Notes: generated by a model from the sequence alone, not told the origin. DNA of 64,000 bases from Salmonella enterica subsp. houtenae serovar Houten (GCA_900478215.1 LS483478.1:2046001-2110000); one strand, 5' to 3'; counted from the first letter of the stretch, positions 50,449 to 60,079 are shown. Made by a program: numbers and translations.

Positions 50449-53046
50449 ATGGGTAAAGCTCTTGTCATCGTTGAGTCCCCGGCAAAAGCCAAAACGATCA
50501 ACAAGTATCTGGGTAATGACTACGTGGTGAAATCCAGCGTGGGTCATATCCGTGATTTGCCGACCAGTGGCTCAGCAGCTAAAAAGAGCGCCGACTCTAC
50601 CTCCACCAAAACGGCTAAAAAGCCCAAAAAGGATGAACGTGGCGCTCTCGTCAACCGTATGGGGGTTGACCCGTGGCACAACTGGGATGCGCACTATGAA
50701 GTGCTGCCCGGTAAAGAGAAGGTCGTCTCTGAACTGAAACAGTTGGCGGAAAAAGCCGACCACATCTATCTCGCAACCGACCTTGACCGCGAAGGGGAAG
50801 CCATTGCATGGCACCTGCGGGAAGTGATCGGCGGCGATGACGCGCGCTACAGTCGTGTCGTCTTTAACGAAATAACCAAAAACGCCATTCGCCAGGCGTT
50901 TGAACAGCCGGGCGAGCTGAACATTAATAGGGTCAACGCCCAGCAAGCGCGCCGCTTTATGGACCGCGTGGTAGGCTATATGGTCTCGCCGCTGCTGTGG
51001 AAAAAGATCGCCCGTGGTTTGTCGGCAGGTCGCGTTCAGTCTGTCGCGGTCCGTCTGGTCGTTGAGCGCGAGCGCGAGATTAAAGCATTCGTTCCGGAAG
51101 AGTTCTGGGAAATTGACGCCAATACGACGACGCCGTCTGGCGAGGCGCTACCGCTACAGGTGACGCATCAGAACGACAAGCCATTCCGTCCGGTAAATCG
51201 CGAGCAGACGCTTGCCGCCGTCAGCCTGCTGGAAAAAGCGCGCTATAGCGTACTGGAGCGTGAAGACAAACCGACCAGCAGCAAGCCTGGCGCGCCGTTT
51301 ATTACCTCAACGCTACAACAGGCGGCCAGCACCCGGCTGGGCTTTGGCGTGAAGAAAACCATGATGATGGCGCAGCGTCTGTATGAGGCGGGCTACATCA
51401 CCTATATGCGTACTGACTCCACCAACCTGAGTCAGGATGCGGTCAACATGGTACGCGGTTATATTGGCGATAATTTCGGCAAGAAATACCTGCCGGATAA
51501 CCCGAACCAGTACGCCAGTAAAGAAAACTCACAGGAAGCGCACGAAGCGATCCGTCCTTCCGACGTTGCTGTCATGGCGGAGTCGCTGAAAGACATGGAG
51601 GCTGACGCACAGAAGTTGTATCAACTGATTTGGCGTCAGTTTGTCGCCTGTCAGATGACGCCAGCACAATATGACTCTACTACGCTTACTGTTGGCGCAG
51701 GCGAGTTCCGTCTGAAAGCGCGTGGGCGTATTTTGCGCTTTGACGGCTGGACAAAAGTGATGCCGGCGCTGCGTAAAGGCGATGAAGATCGCACGTTGCC
51801 TGCCGTGGATAAGGGCGATGCGCTGACGCTACTTGAATTGACGCCAGCTCAGCACTTTACTAAACCGCCAGCCCGTTTTAGCGAGGCTTCGCTGGTTAAA
51901 GAACTTGAGAAGCGCGGTATTGGTCGTCCGTCTACCTATGCGTCGATTATCTCGACCATTCAGGATCGCGGCTATGTTCGCGTTGAAAACCGTCGTTTCT
52001 ATGCGGAAAAAATGGGTGAAATCGTCACCGATCGGCTGGAAGAAAACTTCCGCGAATTGATGAACTACGATTTTACTGCGCAGATGGAAGATAGTCTGGA
52101 TCAGGTTGCGAATCACCAGGCCGAGTGGAAAGCGGTACTGGATAACTTCTTCAGCGATTTTACTCAGCAGCTTGATAAAGCCGAGAAAGATCCGGAAGAA
52201 GGAGGGATGCGTCCTAACCAGATGGTGCTGACCAGCATCGACTGTCCAACCTGTGGCCGTAAAATGGGAATTCGTACTGCCAGTACGGGGGTTTTCCTTG
52301 GTTGCTCAGGTTATGCGCTTTCGCCGAAAGAGCGTTGTAAAACAACCATTAACCTGGTGCCGGAAAATGAAGTTCTGAACGTGCTGGAAGGCGACGACGC
52401 CGAAACCAACGCCCTGCGCGCCAAGCGTCGCTGTCAGAAGTGCGGTACGGCGATGGACAGCTATCTGATCGATCCGAAGCGTAAATTGCATGTGTGTGGT
52501 AATAACCCGACCTGTGACGGCTATGAGATTGAAGAGGGTGAGTTCCGCATCAAAGGGTATGACGGTCCGATCGTTGAGTGTGAGAAATGCGGTTCCGAAA
52601 TGCACCTGAAAATGGGGCGTTTTGGTAAGTACATGGCCTGTACTAACGACGAATGTAAAAATACCCGTAAGATCTTGCGTAACGGCGAAGTTGCGCCGCC
52701 GAAGGAAGATCCTGTTCCATTGCCGGAACTGCCGTGTGAAAAATCGGACGCGTACTTTGTGCTGCGCGATGGCGCCGCAGGGATATTCCTGGCGGCCAAT
52801 ACGTTCCCGAAATCACGCGAAACGCGCGCGCCATTAGTCGAGGAGCTTTACCGGTTCCGCGATCGCTTGCCGGAAAAGCTGCGTTATCTGGCGGATGCGC
52901 CGCAGCAGGACCCGGAAGGCAATAAAACCGTTGTTCGCTTTAGCCGCAAAACAAAACAGCAGTACGTTGCGGCGGAAAAAGAGGGGAAGGCGACGGGATG
53001 GTCAGCGTTCTTCATCGACGGCAAGTGGGTTGAAGGCAAGAAATAA
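50449..53046 (+). CDS. topA: DNA topoisomerase I
   Basis: 865 residues. It relaxes negative supercoils. N-terminal Toprim domain (GKALVIVESPAKAKT with catalytic Glu9; the acidic DLDREGE triad), active-site tyrosine in YITYMRTDST (near 319), then three four-cysteine zinc ribbons (CPTC...C...C, CQKC...C...C, CEKC...C...C) and a C-terminal domain binding single-stranded DNA. A GTG two codons earlier is in frame, but the ATG at 50449 is the family start. Confidence 0.98.
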   Translation: MGKALVIVESPAKAKTINKYLGNDYVVKSSVGHIRDLPTSGSAAKKSADSTSTKTAKKPKKDERGALVNRMGVDPWHNWDAHYEVLPGKEKVVSELKQLAEKADHIYLATDLDREGEAIAWHLREVIGGDDARYSRVVFNEITKNAIRQAFEQPGELNINRVNAQQARRFMDRVVGYMVSPLLWKKIARGLSAGRVQSVAVRLVVEREREIKAFVPEEFWEIDANTTTPSGEALPLQVTHQNDKPFRPVNREQTLAAVSLLEKARYSVLEREDKPTSSKPGAPFITSTLQQAASTRLGFGVKKTMMMAQRLYEAGYITYMRTDSTNLSQDAVNMVRGYIGDNFGKKYLPDNPNQYASKENSQEAHEAIRPSDVAVMAESLKDMEADAQKLYQLIWRQFVACQMTPAQYDSTTLTVGAGEFRLKARGRILRFDGWTKVMPALRKGDEDRTLPAVDKGDALTLLELTPAQHFTKPPARFSEASLVKELEKRGIGRPSTYASIISTIQDRGYVRVENRRFYAEKMGEIVTDRLEENFRELMNYDFTAQMEDSLDQVANHQAEWKAVLDNFFSDFTQQLDKAEKDPEEGGMRPNQMVLTSIDCPTCGRKMGIRTASTGVFLGCSGYALSPKERCKTTINLVPENEVLNVLEGDDAETNALRAKRRCQKCGTAMDSYLIDPKRKLHVCGNNPTCDGYEIEEGEFRIKGYDGPIVECEKCGSEMHLKMGRFGKYMACTNDECKNTRKILRNGEVAPPKEDPVPLPELPCEKSDAYFVLRDGAAGIFLAANTFPKSRETRAPLVEELYRFRDRLPEKLRYLADAPQQDPEGNKTVVRFSRKTKQQYVAAEKEGKATGWSAFFIDGKWVEGKK

Positions 53047-53074
53047 CCCCTGCCAGTCGCCACAATAGTCAAGC

Positions 53075-53098
53075 GGGCCGCGTAAGCGGCCCTTTTTT
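53075..53098 (+). terminator. Terminator of topA
   Basis: GGGCCGC and GCGGCCC form a 7-bp stem with a 4-nt loop, followed by six T residues. Confidence 0.92.
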
Positions 53099-53099
53099 A

Positions 53100-53226
53100 T
53101 ATACCCTTCATACTTCAAGTTGCTTATGTGTTGGCTACGCTCGCTCACCCCAGTCACATAGTTATCTATGCTCCTGGGGACGCACTCCCTTGCCGCCTTT
53201 AAGCAACTCGAATTATTTTGGGTATA
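53100..53226. repeat. ERIC (IRU) element, full length
   Basis: A 127-bp imperfect palindrome bounded by TATACCC and GGGTATA. Arms include CTTCAAGTTGC and GCAACTCGAATT, and the core contains CGCTCACCCCAGTCAC and GCTCCTGGGGA, the conserved ERIC sequences. It lies between the topA terminator and cysB, close to full consensus length, so it is an intact copy. Confidence 0.93.
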
Positions 53227-53381
53227 GCGGCCTTATTATTTTATCACGCCTGCTATACAGTTCAGATATAAATGATATAGTGGTTATAGTTAACACCTTT
53301 TTTATTATTAAATCGTATTAGCAGCCCGATGAAGTCTGCGGATAAACGATGACCTGATGGCGCTAATCTGGATGATGTATT

Positions 53382-54356
53382 ATGAAATTGCAGCAGCTTC
53401 GTTACATTGTTGAAGTGGTTAATCATAACCTTAACGTCTCCTCTACCGCTGAGGGCTTATATACCTCTCAACCGGGGATTAGCAAGCAGGTTCGGATGCT
53501 GGAAGATGAGCTTGGCATCCAGATTTTCGCCCGCAGCGGCAAACATCTGACACAGGTGACGCCTGCAGGTCAGGAGATTATCCGTATTGCGCGTGAGGTG
53601 CTTTCTAAAGTCGATGCCATTAAGTCGGTCGCAGGCGAGCACACCTGGCCGGATAAAGGTTCGCTCTATATTGCGACTACCCACACTCAGGCGCGTTACG
53701 CATTGCCAGGCGTGATTAAAGGCTTCATTGAGCGTTACCCGCGCGTTTCGCTGCATATGCACCAGGGGTCGCCAACGCAGATTGCGGAAGCGGTATCGAA
53801 AGGGAACGCCGATTTCGCGATTGCCACGGAAGCGCTGCATTTGTATGACGATCTGGTGATGCTGCCATGCTATCACTGGAACCGTTCGATAGTGGTGACA
53901 CCGGATCATCCATTGGCGGCAAACTCTTCCGTAACGATTGAAGAGCTGGCGCAGTATCCGCTGGTGACGTATACCTTCGGCTTCACCGGACGTTCCGAAC
54001 TGGATATCGCTTTTAATCGCGCAGGGTTAACGCCGCGGATCGTCTTTACTGCAACCGATGCGGATGTGATTAAAACGTATGTCAGGCTGGGGCTGGGCGT
54101 TGGCGTCATTGCCAGCATGGCGGTAGATCCTCTTGCCGATCCCGATTTAGTGCGGGTTGACGCGCACGATATTTTTAGCCACAGCACCACAAAAATTGGT
54201 TTTCGCCGTAGTACTTTTTTACGCAGCTATATGTATGATTTTATCCAGCGTTTTGCGCCACATCTGACGCGTGACGTGGTGGATACGGCGGTGGCGTTGC
54301 GTTCTAATGAAGAAATTGAAGCGATGTTTCAGGATATAAAGTTACCTGAAAAGTAA
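53382..54356 (+). CDS. cysB: LysR-type regulator CysB
   Basis: 324 residues. N-terminal winged HTH (MKLQQLRYIVEVVNHNLNVS...) and a two-lobe C-terminal domain that binds N-acetylserine or O-acetylserine (inducers) and sulfide/thiosulfate (anti-inducers). It activates the cysteine regulon and represses itself. The 155 bp between the ERIC element and cysB would hold its promoter. No terminator is evident directly after it. Confidence 0.97.
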   Translation: MKLQQLRYIVEVVNHNLNVSSTAEGLYTSQPGISKQVRMLEDELGIQIFARSGKHLTQVTPAGQEIIRIAREVLSKVDAIKSVAGEHTWPDKGSLYIATTHTQARYALPGVIKGFIERYPRVSLHMHQGSPTQIAEAVSKGNADFAIATEALHLYDDLVMLPCYHWNRSIVVTPDHPLAANSSVTIEELAQYPLVTYTFGFTGRSELDIAFNRAGLTPRIVFTATDADVIKTYVRLGLGVGVIASMAVDPLADPDLVRVDAHDIFSHSTTKIGFRRSTFLRSYMYDFIQRFAPHLTRDVVDTAVALRSNEEIEAMFQDIKLPEK

Positions 54357-54636
54357 TAGTACCGTCGATTTGCGTTGTATTTGCATGGCAGACAAAGACG
54401 CCTTTTGAAGTAACCCTCAAAGTATTGCGGGTAATTATCAGCAAAATAGTGTTGAATTACCCGCCCCGCCAATTCCTTTTTCCAAATAGTTATCTTGAGT
54501 CAAAAGATTGATTTATTCACTGGAAACGATTCGTAAATTGACTGGATTTTTGACTAAAGTTTATTTAGGATTTGTCTCATCTGATGATTAATTGTACCGA
54601 TTGTTTGGTGCTGAAATGATAAGTGATACCGATAGT

Positions 54637-54777
54637 ATGAGGTTAGTAATGCCTTCTGAAAACCAGGTACCGCGCCGCGACCCTGAGCTCAAACGTAAAG
54701 CATGGCTGGCGGTTTTTGTGGGTTCTGCGCTGTTCTGGGTAGTGGTAGCGCTTGTTATCTGGCAGTGGTGGGGCTAA
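54637..54777 (+). CDS. ymiA: Small membrane protein YmiA
   Basis: 46 residues: a polar N-terminal half (EPRRDPELKRKAW-like) and one membrane helix (LAVFVGSALFWVVVALVIW). The ATG at 54637 gives the E. coli-like start MRLVMPSENQ; a second ATG at 54649 has AGGT five bases upstream and may be the true start. Function unknown. The 280 bp between cysB and this gene show no gene; its promoter is probably there. Confidence 0.85.
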   Translation: MRLVMPSENQVPRRDPELKRKAWLAVFVGSALFWVVVALVIWQWWG

Positions 54778-54783
54778 GTGAGC

Positions 54784-54948
54784 ATGACGTCGGAACACGA
54801 GCGTGTGGTCGCGTCCGCGATTCAACCCTGTGACGATGATAACACATCGGATACGACCGTTTTCCGGTCTGTTCCGCAACACTGGACGCTCACACCGCAG
54901 CAGCGGGCATTTATTGATGCTTTTGCTGACGATGTGCCACAAAAATAA
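54784..54948 (+). CDS. yciX: Small acidic protein, yciX-like
   Basis: 54 residues from ATG at 54784 (MTSEHERVVASAIQPCDDDN ... DAFADDVPQK). A GTG at 54778, directly after the ymiA stop, is an alternative start. The position between ymiA and ymiC is that of E. coli yciX; I assign the name by position rather than by remembered sequence. The frame ends well before ymiC. Function unknown; close spacing suggests an operon with ymiA. Confidence 0.6.
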   Translation: MTSEHERVVASAIQPCDDDNTSDTTVFRSVPQHWTLTPQQRAFIDAFADDVPQK

Positions 54949-55058
54949 TATCCGTCTTTTTATTGGCGTTACTGTTTTTATTAACGCTGTCTTATTACAC
55001 CGCAGCAACCGTGTGCTGAGCGCCTCTCAGTATTGATTAAACACAGTTGGTGTCGCCT

Positions 55059-55151
55059 ATGTTAACGTCAAATATAAAGTATTGGTCATGGACTGGCGCG
55101 TTTATGTTATCGCTCTTGTTCTGGGCCGAGTTAATCTGGATTGCCGTCTAA
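55059..55151 (+). CDS. ymiC: 30-residue small membrane protein YmiC
   Basis: 30 codons: MLTSNIKYWSWTGAFMLSLL then FWAELIWIAV and stop, a single membrane helix. It closely resembles E. coli YmiC as I remember it (both have KYWSW, a Gly-Ala-Phe segment and FWAELLWI-type ending) and occupies the same place upstream of acnA. Followed by a hairpin at 55160-55189. Confidence 0.75.
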   Translation: MLTSNIKYWSWTGAFMLSLLFWAELIWIAV

Positions 55152-55159
55152 TCTCGTCA

Positions 55160-55189
55160 AAGCCCGATAATGCGTTATTTATCGGGCTT
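55160..55189 (+). terminator. Hairpin after ymiC
   Basis: AAGCCCGAT and ATCGGGCTT form a 9-bp stem around a 12-nt loop that can pair further (AA...TT), followed by CTTCTTC. It separates ymiC from the acnA promoter. Confidence 0.75.
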
Positions 55190-55333
55190 CTTCATGTTCG
55201 GTCCTTGCCTGCCAGGTTTCTCCTCTTTTAGCAATTTGGGTTGTTATCAAAACGTTACATTTTGTTTGTGTTATCTTTAATACAACCCTGTGGAGAATCA
55301 GGGTAACGCAACCCTGTCATTTAAGGAGGAGCT

Positions 55334-58009
55334 ATGTCGTCAACCCTACGAGAAGCCAGTAAGGATACATTGCAGGCCAAAGATAAAACGTATCATTATT
55401 ACAGTCTGCCGCTGGCTGCCAAATCCCTGGGCGATATCGCCCGTTTGCCCAAATCACTGAAAGTGTTACTGGAAAATCTGTTGCGCTGGCAGGATGGCGA
55501 GTCTGTGACTGATGAAGATATTCAGGCGCTGGCCGGTTGGCTTAAAAATGCCCATGCCGATCGTGAAATTGCCTGGCGGCCCGCCCGTGTCCTGATGCAG
55601 GACTTTACCGGCGTACCTGCTGTTGTCGACCTGGCGGCGATGCGTGAAGCCGTTAAACGCCTCGGCGGCGATACGGCGAAAGTGAACCCGTTATCGCCGG
55701 TTGATCTGGTTATTGACCACTCCGTGACGGTCGATCATTTTGGCGATGACGATGCGTTTGAAGAAAACGTGCGGCTGGAAATGGAACGTAACCATGAGCG
55801 TTATATGTTTCTGAAATGGGGGCAGCAGGCATTCAGCCGTTTTAGCGTCGTGCCGCCCGGAACCGGCATTTGCCATCAGGTTAACCTGGAATACCTGGGC
55901 AAAGCCGTCTGGAGCGAATTACAGGACGGGGAGTGGATAGCCTACCCGGATTCGCTGGTGGGAACCGATTCCCATACGACTATGATTAATGGTCTGGGCG
56001 TATTGGGGTGGGGCGTGGGCGGTATCGAAGCGGAAGCGGCGATGCTGGGTCAGCCCGTGTCGATGCTTATCCCGGATGTTGTCGGCTTTAAGTTAACCGG
56101 TAAGCTTCGGGAGGGGATCACCGCCACTGACCTGGTGCTAACCGTCACGCAAATGCTGCGTAAGCATGGCGTAGTGGGTAAATTTGTTGAATTTTATGGC
56201 GATGGTCTGGATTCGCTGCCGTTGGCGGACCGCGCGACCATCGCTAATATGTCGCCGGAATATGGCGCAACCTGCGGTTTCTTCCCTATTGACGCCATCA
56301 CCCTGGAATATATGCGTTTAAGTGGGCGTAGCGACGATCTGGTCGAGCTGGTTGAAACCTACGCGAAGGCGCAGGGAATGTGGCGTAATCCCGGTGATGA
56401 ACCGGTATTTACCAGTACGCTGGAACTGGATATGGGCGATGTCGAGGCCAGTCTGGCCGGGCCGAAACGCCCGCAGGATCGCGTAGCGTTAGGCGATGTG
56501 CCGAAAGCCTTTGCCGCCAGCGCCGAGCTGGAGCTGAATACCGCGCAAAAAGATCGCCAGCCGATTGACTATATGATGAACGGACAGCCATATCAGCTTC
56601 CGGATGGCGCTGTCGTCATTGCCGCAATCACCTCCTGTACCAACACCTCGAATCCCAGCGTGCTGATGGCGGCGGGATTACTGGCGAAAAAGGCAGTAAC
56701 GCTGGGGTTGAAGCGTCAACCGTGGGTCAAGGCCTCTCTGGCGCCGGGGTCAAAAGTGGTGTCTGACTATCTGGCGCAGGCTAAACTTACGCCTTATCTG
56801 GATGAACTCGGTTTTAACCTGGTCGGTTATGGCTGTACGACCTGTATCGGGAACTCCGGCCCGTTGCCGGAGCCTATCGAGACCGCGATTAAAAAAGGCG
56901 ATCTGACGGTAGGTGCCGTGCTTTCCGGTAACCGAAATTTTGAAGGGCGTATCCATCCGCTGGTGAAAACGAACTGGCTGGCGTCGCCGCCGCTGGTTGT
57001 AGCGTATGCGCTGGCCGGAAACATGAATATTAACCTCGCGACAGATCCGCTGGGGTACGATCGTAAAGGCGAACCGGTATACCTGAAGGATATCTGGCCT
57101 TCGGCGCAGGAAATTGCCCGCGCCGTTGAACTGGTATCATCGGATATGTTCCGTAAAGAGTATGCGGAAGTGTTTGAAGGCACGGAAGAATGGAAATCGA
57201 TTCAGGTTGAATCGTCCGATACCTACGGCTGGCAGTCGGATTCAACCTATATTCGCCTGTCGCCTTTCTTTGATGAAATGCAGGCCCAGCCTGCGCCCGT
57301 CAAAGATATCCACGGCGCGCGTATCCTGGCGATGCTGGGGGATTCGGTGACGACCGACCATATATCTCCGGCCGGCAGTATCAAGCCGGACAGTCCCGCC
57401 GGACGTTATCTGCAAAACCATGGCGTTGAGCGGAAGGATTTTAACTCTTATGGCTCACGGCGCGGCAACCATGAAGTGATGATGCGCGGTACGTTCGCCA
57501 ATATTCGTATTCGCAACGAAATGCTGCCCGGCGTCGAAGGTGGGATGACGCGGCATTTGCCGGGTACGGAAGCGATGTCGATTTATGACGCGGCGATGCT
57601 CTACCAGCAGGAAAAAACGCCGCTGGCGGTGATTGCCGGGAAAGAGTATGGGTCGGGATCGAGCCGTGACTGGGCGGCAAAAGGTCCGCGGCTGCTAGGT
57701 ATCCGCGTTGTGATCGCCGAGTCGTTCGAACGTATCCACCGTTCAAACCTGATTGGGATGGGGATCCTGCCGCTGGAGTTTCCACAGGGCGTAACGCGTA
57801 AAACGCTGGGACTGACCGGGGAAGAGGTGATTGATATCGCGGATCTGCAAAACCTGCGTCCTGGCGTGACCATTCCGGTGACGTTAACGAGATCGGACGG
57901 CAGCAAAGAAACGGTGCCTTGCCGCTGTCGCATTGATACCGCAACCGAGCTTACTTACTACCAGAATGACGGCATATTGCACTATGTCATAAGAAATATG
58001 CTGAACTAA
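55334..58009 (+). CDS. acnA: Aconitate hydratase A
   Basis: 891 residues. It interconverts citrate and isocitrate with a [4Fe-4S] cluster; AcnA is the stress-stable, stationary-phase aconitase. Cluster cysteines lie in ITSCTNTSNP (near 435) and YGCTTCIGNSGP (near 501 and 504). The C-terminal swivelling domain has GSRRGNHEVMMRGTF and GSGSSRDWAAKG. AAGGAGGAGC precedes the start. In E. coli acnA is controlled by SoxS, Fur, CRP and FNR; I cannot resolve those sites in the 182 bp upstream. Confidence 0.98.
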   Translation: MSSTLREASKDTLQAKDKTYHYYSLPLAAKSLGDIARLPKSLKVLLENLLRWQDGESVTDEDIQALAGWLKNAHADREIAWRPARVLMQDFTGVPAVVDLAAMREAVKRLGGDTAKVNPLSPVDLVIDHSVTVDHFGDDDAFEENVRLEMERNHERYMFLKWGQQAFSRFSVVPPGTGICHQVNLEYLGKAVWSELQDGEWIAYPDSLVGTDSHTTMINGLGVLGWGVGGIEAEAAMLGQPVSMLIPDVVGFKLTGKLREGITATDLVLTVTQMLRKHGVVGKFVEFYGDGLDSLPLADRATIANMSPEYGATCGFFPIDAITLEYMRLSGRSDDLVELVETYAKAQGMWRNPGDEPVFTSTLELDMGDVEASLAGPKRPQDRVALGDVPKAFAASAELELNTAQKDRQPIDYMMNGQPYQLPDGAVVIAAITSCTNTSNPSVLMAAGLLAKKAVTLGLKRQPWVKASLAPGSKVVSDYLAQAKLTPYLDELGFNLVGYGCTTCIGNSGPLPEPIETAIKKGDLTVGAVLSGNRNFEGRIHPLVKTNWLASPPLVVAYALAGNMNINLATDPLGYDRKGEPVYLKDIWPSAQEIARAVELVSSDMFRKEYAEVFEGTEEWKSIQVESSDTYGWQSDSTYIRLSPFFDEMQAQPAPVKDIHGARILAMLGDSVTTDHISPAGSIKPDSPAGRYLQNHGVERKDFNSYGSRRGNHEVMMRGTFANIRIRNEMLPGVEGGMTRHLPGTEAMSIYDAAMLYQQEKTPLAVIAGKEYGSGSSRDWAAKGPRLLGIRVVIAESFERIHRSNLIGMGILPLEFPQGVTRKTLGLTGEEVIDIADLQNLRPGVTIPVTLTRSDGSKETVPCRCRIDTATELTYYQNDGILHYVIRNMLN

Positions 58010-58020
58010 AGTCGTTTATC

Positions 58021-58045
58021 GGGCCTGCCGTGAACAGGCAGGCCC
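58021..58045. terminator. Bidirectional hairpin between acnA and ribA
   Basis: GGGCCTGCC and GGCAGGCCC form a 9-bp stem with a 7-nt loop, 11 nt after acnA and 19 nt after the convergent ribA stop. No long T run on either side. Confidence 0.75.
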
Positions 58046-58064
58046 GCGCTTTAATACAGGTAGC

Positions 58065-58655
58065 TTACTTGCTTAGCAGGTGGCCCATTTTGGCGGCTTT
58101 AGTATCCAGATAATGCTCATTATTTGGATTACGCCCCACAATGAGCGGAACGCGTTCCACGATATTAATTCCCGCTTCGGTCAGTATTTCGACTTTCTTC
58201 GGATTATTGGTCAACAGGCGAACTTTATCCACACCCAGTAACTTGAACATATCCGCGCACAGGGTGAAATCACGTTCATCTGCGGCGAAGCCGAGTTGAT
58301 GATTGGCTTCCACCGTATCATAGCCTTGATCCTGTAACGCATAAGCGCGAATTTTATTAAGCAGGCCGATATTGCGGCCTTCCTGGCGGTGATAAATCAG
58401 AATACCGCGTCCTTCTTCTGCAATATGCGTCAGCGCGGCTTCCAGTTGAAAACCGCAATCACAGCGCAGACTAAAAAGCGCGTCTCCGGTAAGACATTCG
58501 GAGTGAACGCGAGCCAGTACCGGCGTTTTACCGGAAATATCGCCAAAAACCAGCGCGGCATGGTCGTGTCCGGTTGCCAGTTCTTCAAATCCCACCATCA
58601 GAAAGTCACCCAATGGGGTTGGCAGTTTGGCTTCTGCCACACGTTTAAGCTGCAT
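58065..58655 (-). CDS. ribA: GTP cyclohydrolase II
   Basis: 196 residues. First enzyme of riboflavin synthesis from GTP. Zinc ligands Cys54, Cys65 and Cys67 (HSECLTGDALFSLRCDC) and the catalytic region HRQEGRNIGLL are intact. The frame is open further upstream, but GGAG before the ATG at 58655 and the family start MQLKRVAEAK decide. Confidence 0.97.
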   Translation of the reverse strand: MQLKRVAEAKLPTPLGDFLMVGFEELATGHDHAALVFGDISGKTPVLARVHSECLTGDALFSLRCDCGFQLEAALTHIAEEGRGILIYHRQEGRNIGLLNKIRAYALQDQGYDTVEANHQLGFAADERDFTLCADMFKLLGVDKVRLLTNNPKKVEILTEAGINIVERVPLIVGRNPNNEHYLDTKAAKMGHLLSK

Positions 58656-58770
58656 GTATTTCTCCAGATAATGCTGACGCCTGCGGTGTCGTCGCCTGTT
58701 GGCCTGTATCCCGCTATTTTGCCATAAGGCGGCGGTCATCACCTAATCACTACCACGTAATTGCTCAGGA

Positions 58771-58790
58771 ATGGCACAAATTTGTCAATT
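58771..58790 (-). promoter_or_regulatory. Possible SoxS/MarA box upstream of ribA
   Basis: ATGGCACAAATTTGTCAATT contains the GCAC core and AAT end of the SoxS/MarA binding pattern, about 116-135 bp upstream of ribA and 61-80 bp upstream of pgpB. ribA is SoxS-induced in E. coli. Moderate match only. Confidence 0.35.
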
Positions 58791-58850
58791 TTCCAGTCCG
58801 GCGAGAATTTTCAGTTATGATTGTGATACTTACTTATACAAGGAGAATCC

Positions 58851-59615
58851 ATGCTTTCAATTGCCAGGCGCACCGCGGCAGGCGCCGCTCTGTTGCTTAT
58901 CATGCCGCTCGCTGTATGGATATCAGGCTGGCAGTGGCAGCCAGGACATCAGGTCTGGTGGCTGAAAACGCTATTCTGGATAACGGAAACCGTGACCCAA
59001 CCCTGGGGCATTATCACGCATGTGATTCTTTGTGGATGGTTCTTATGGTGTCTGCGATTTCGTCTGCGTGCCGCCATTATGCTGTTTGCGATTCTCGGCG
59101 GGGCGATTATCGTCGGGCAGGGCGTGAAGTCGTGGGTAAAAGAACGCGTACAGGAGCCGCGACCATTTGTGGTCTGGCTTGAAAAAACGCACCATATTCC
59201 CGTCGATGAGTTCTACACTTTAAAGCGTACAGAACGCGGACATTTAGTCAAAGAGCAGTTGGCCGGGCAACAGAACCTCCCGGTTTTTCTGCGTCAGCAC
59301 TGGCAAAAAGAGACGGGCTTTGCGTTTCCCTCCGGACACACCATGTTTGCAGCGAGCTGGGCGCTTTTGGCCGTAGGTCTGTTATGGCCGCGCAGACGTA
59401 CTTTCACCATCGCGTTTTTGTTAGTCTGGGCGACCGGCGTAATGGGCAGCCGTTTGCTTCTGGGAATGCACTGGCCGCGAGATTTAGTGGTCGCTACGCT
59501 CATCTCCTGGTTATTAGTTACCCTGGCGACCTGGCTGGCGCAGCGAATTTGCGGGCCGCTTACGCCGCCTCGTGAAGAAGCGCAAGAAATTGCTGAACGC
59601 GAGCAGGAAAGCTGA
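58851..59615 (+). CDS. pgpB: Phosphatidylglycerophosphatase B / undecaprenyl-PP phosphatase
   Basis: 254 residues, about six membrane helices. PAP2 motifs in order: KERVQEPRP, FPSGHTMFAA and SRLLLGMHWPRD, with the two catalytic histidines in motifs 2 and 3. It acts at the periplasmic face on several lipid phosphates. AAGGAGAA precedes the start. Charged C-terminal tail (PREEAQEIAEREQES). Confidence 0.96.
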   Translation: MLSIARRTAAGAALLLIMPLAVWISGWQWQPGHQVWWLKTLFWITETVTQPWGIITHVILCGWFLWCLRFRLRAAIMLFAILGGAIIVGQGVKSWVKERVQEPRPFVVWLEKTHHIPVDEFYTLKRTERGHLVKEQLAGQQNLPVFLRQHWQKETGFAFPSGHTMFAASWALLAVGLLWPRRRTFTIAFLLVWATGVMGSRLLLGMHWPRDLVVATLISWLLVTLATWLAQRICGPLTPPREEAQEIAEREQES

Positions 59616-59764
59616 CAACGGTTGATTTTCTGTCAATTGCCCTTAAATCATCTGATGGCGGGCGCTTTTCCATTTCGCGCGAGGCGTGAAAATGGTAATT
59701 TAGAAGGCTGGATGCGGTAAGTTGGACACGATTTATTCGCGCAAACCACATAACGGGAAGTAAT

Positions 59765-60073
59765 GTGAAATATTTACTCATTTTCTTACTGGTATTGGCG
59801 ATTTTTGTTATTTCGGTGACACTGGGCGCGCAGAATGATCAACAGGTGACGTTTAACTACCTGCTGGCGCAAGGGGAGTATCGTATCTCCACGTTGCTTG
59901 CTGTGCTGTTCGCCGCCGGTTTTGCGATTGGCTGGCTGATTTGCGGCCTGTTCTGGCTGCGGGTCCGCGTTTCCCTTGCCCGCGCTGAACGTAAAATTAA
60001 ACGACTGGAAAACAAGCTCTCGCCAGCAACCGACGTTACGGTCACTGCCGATTCGTCGGTTGTAAAGGAATAA
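59765..60073 (+). CDS. lapA: LPS assembly protein LapA (YciS)
   Basis: 102 residues, two membrane helices (about 1-20 and 43-65) and a cytoplasmic coiled-coil (ARAERKIKRLENKL). It is transcribed with lapB and may stabilise it. Start is GTG at 59765 with GGGAAG upstream. The 149-bp gap to pgpB holds the promoter region, in E. coli containing a heat-shock promoter. Confidence 0.95.
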   Translation: MKYLLIFLLVLAIFVISVTLGAQNDQQVTFNYLLAQGEYRISTLLAVLFAAGFAIGWLICGLFWLRVRVSLARAERKIKRLENKLSPATDVTVTADSSVVKE

Positions 60074-60079
60074 TCATAT

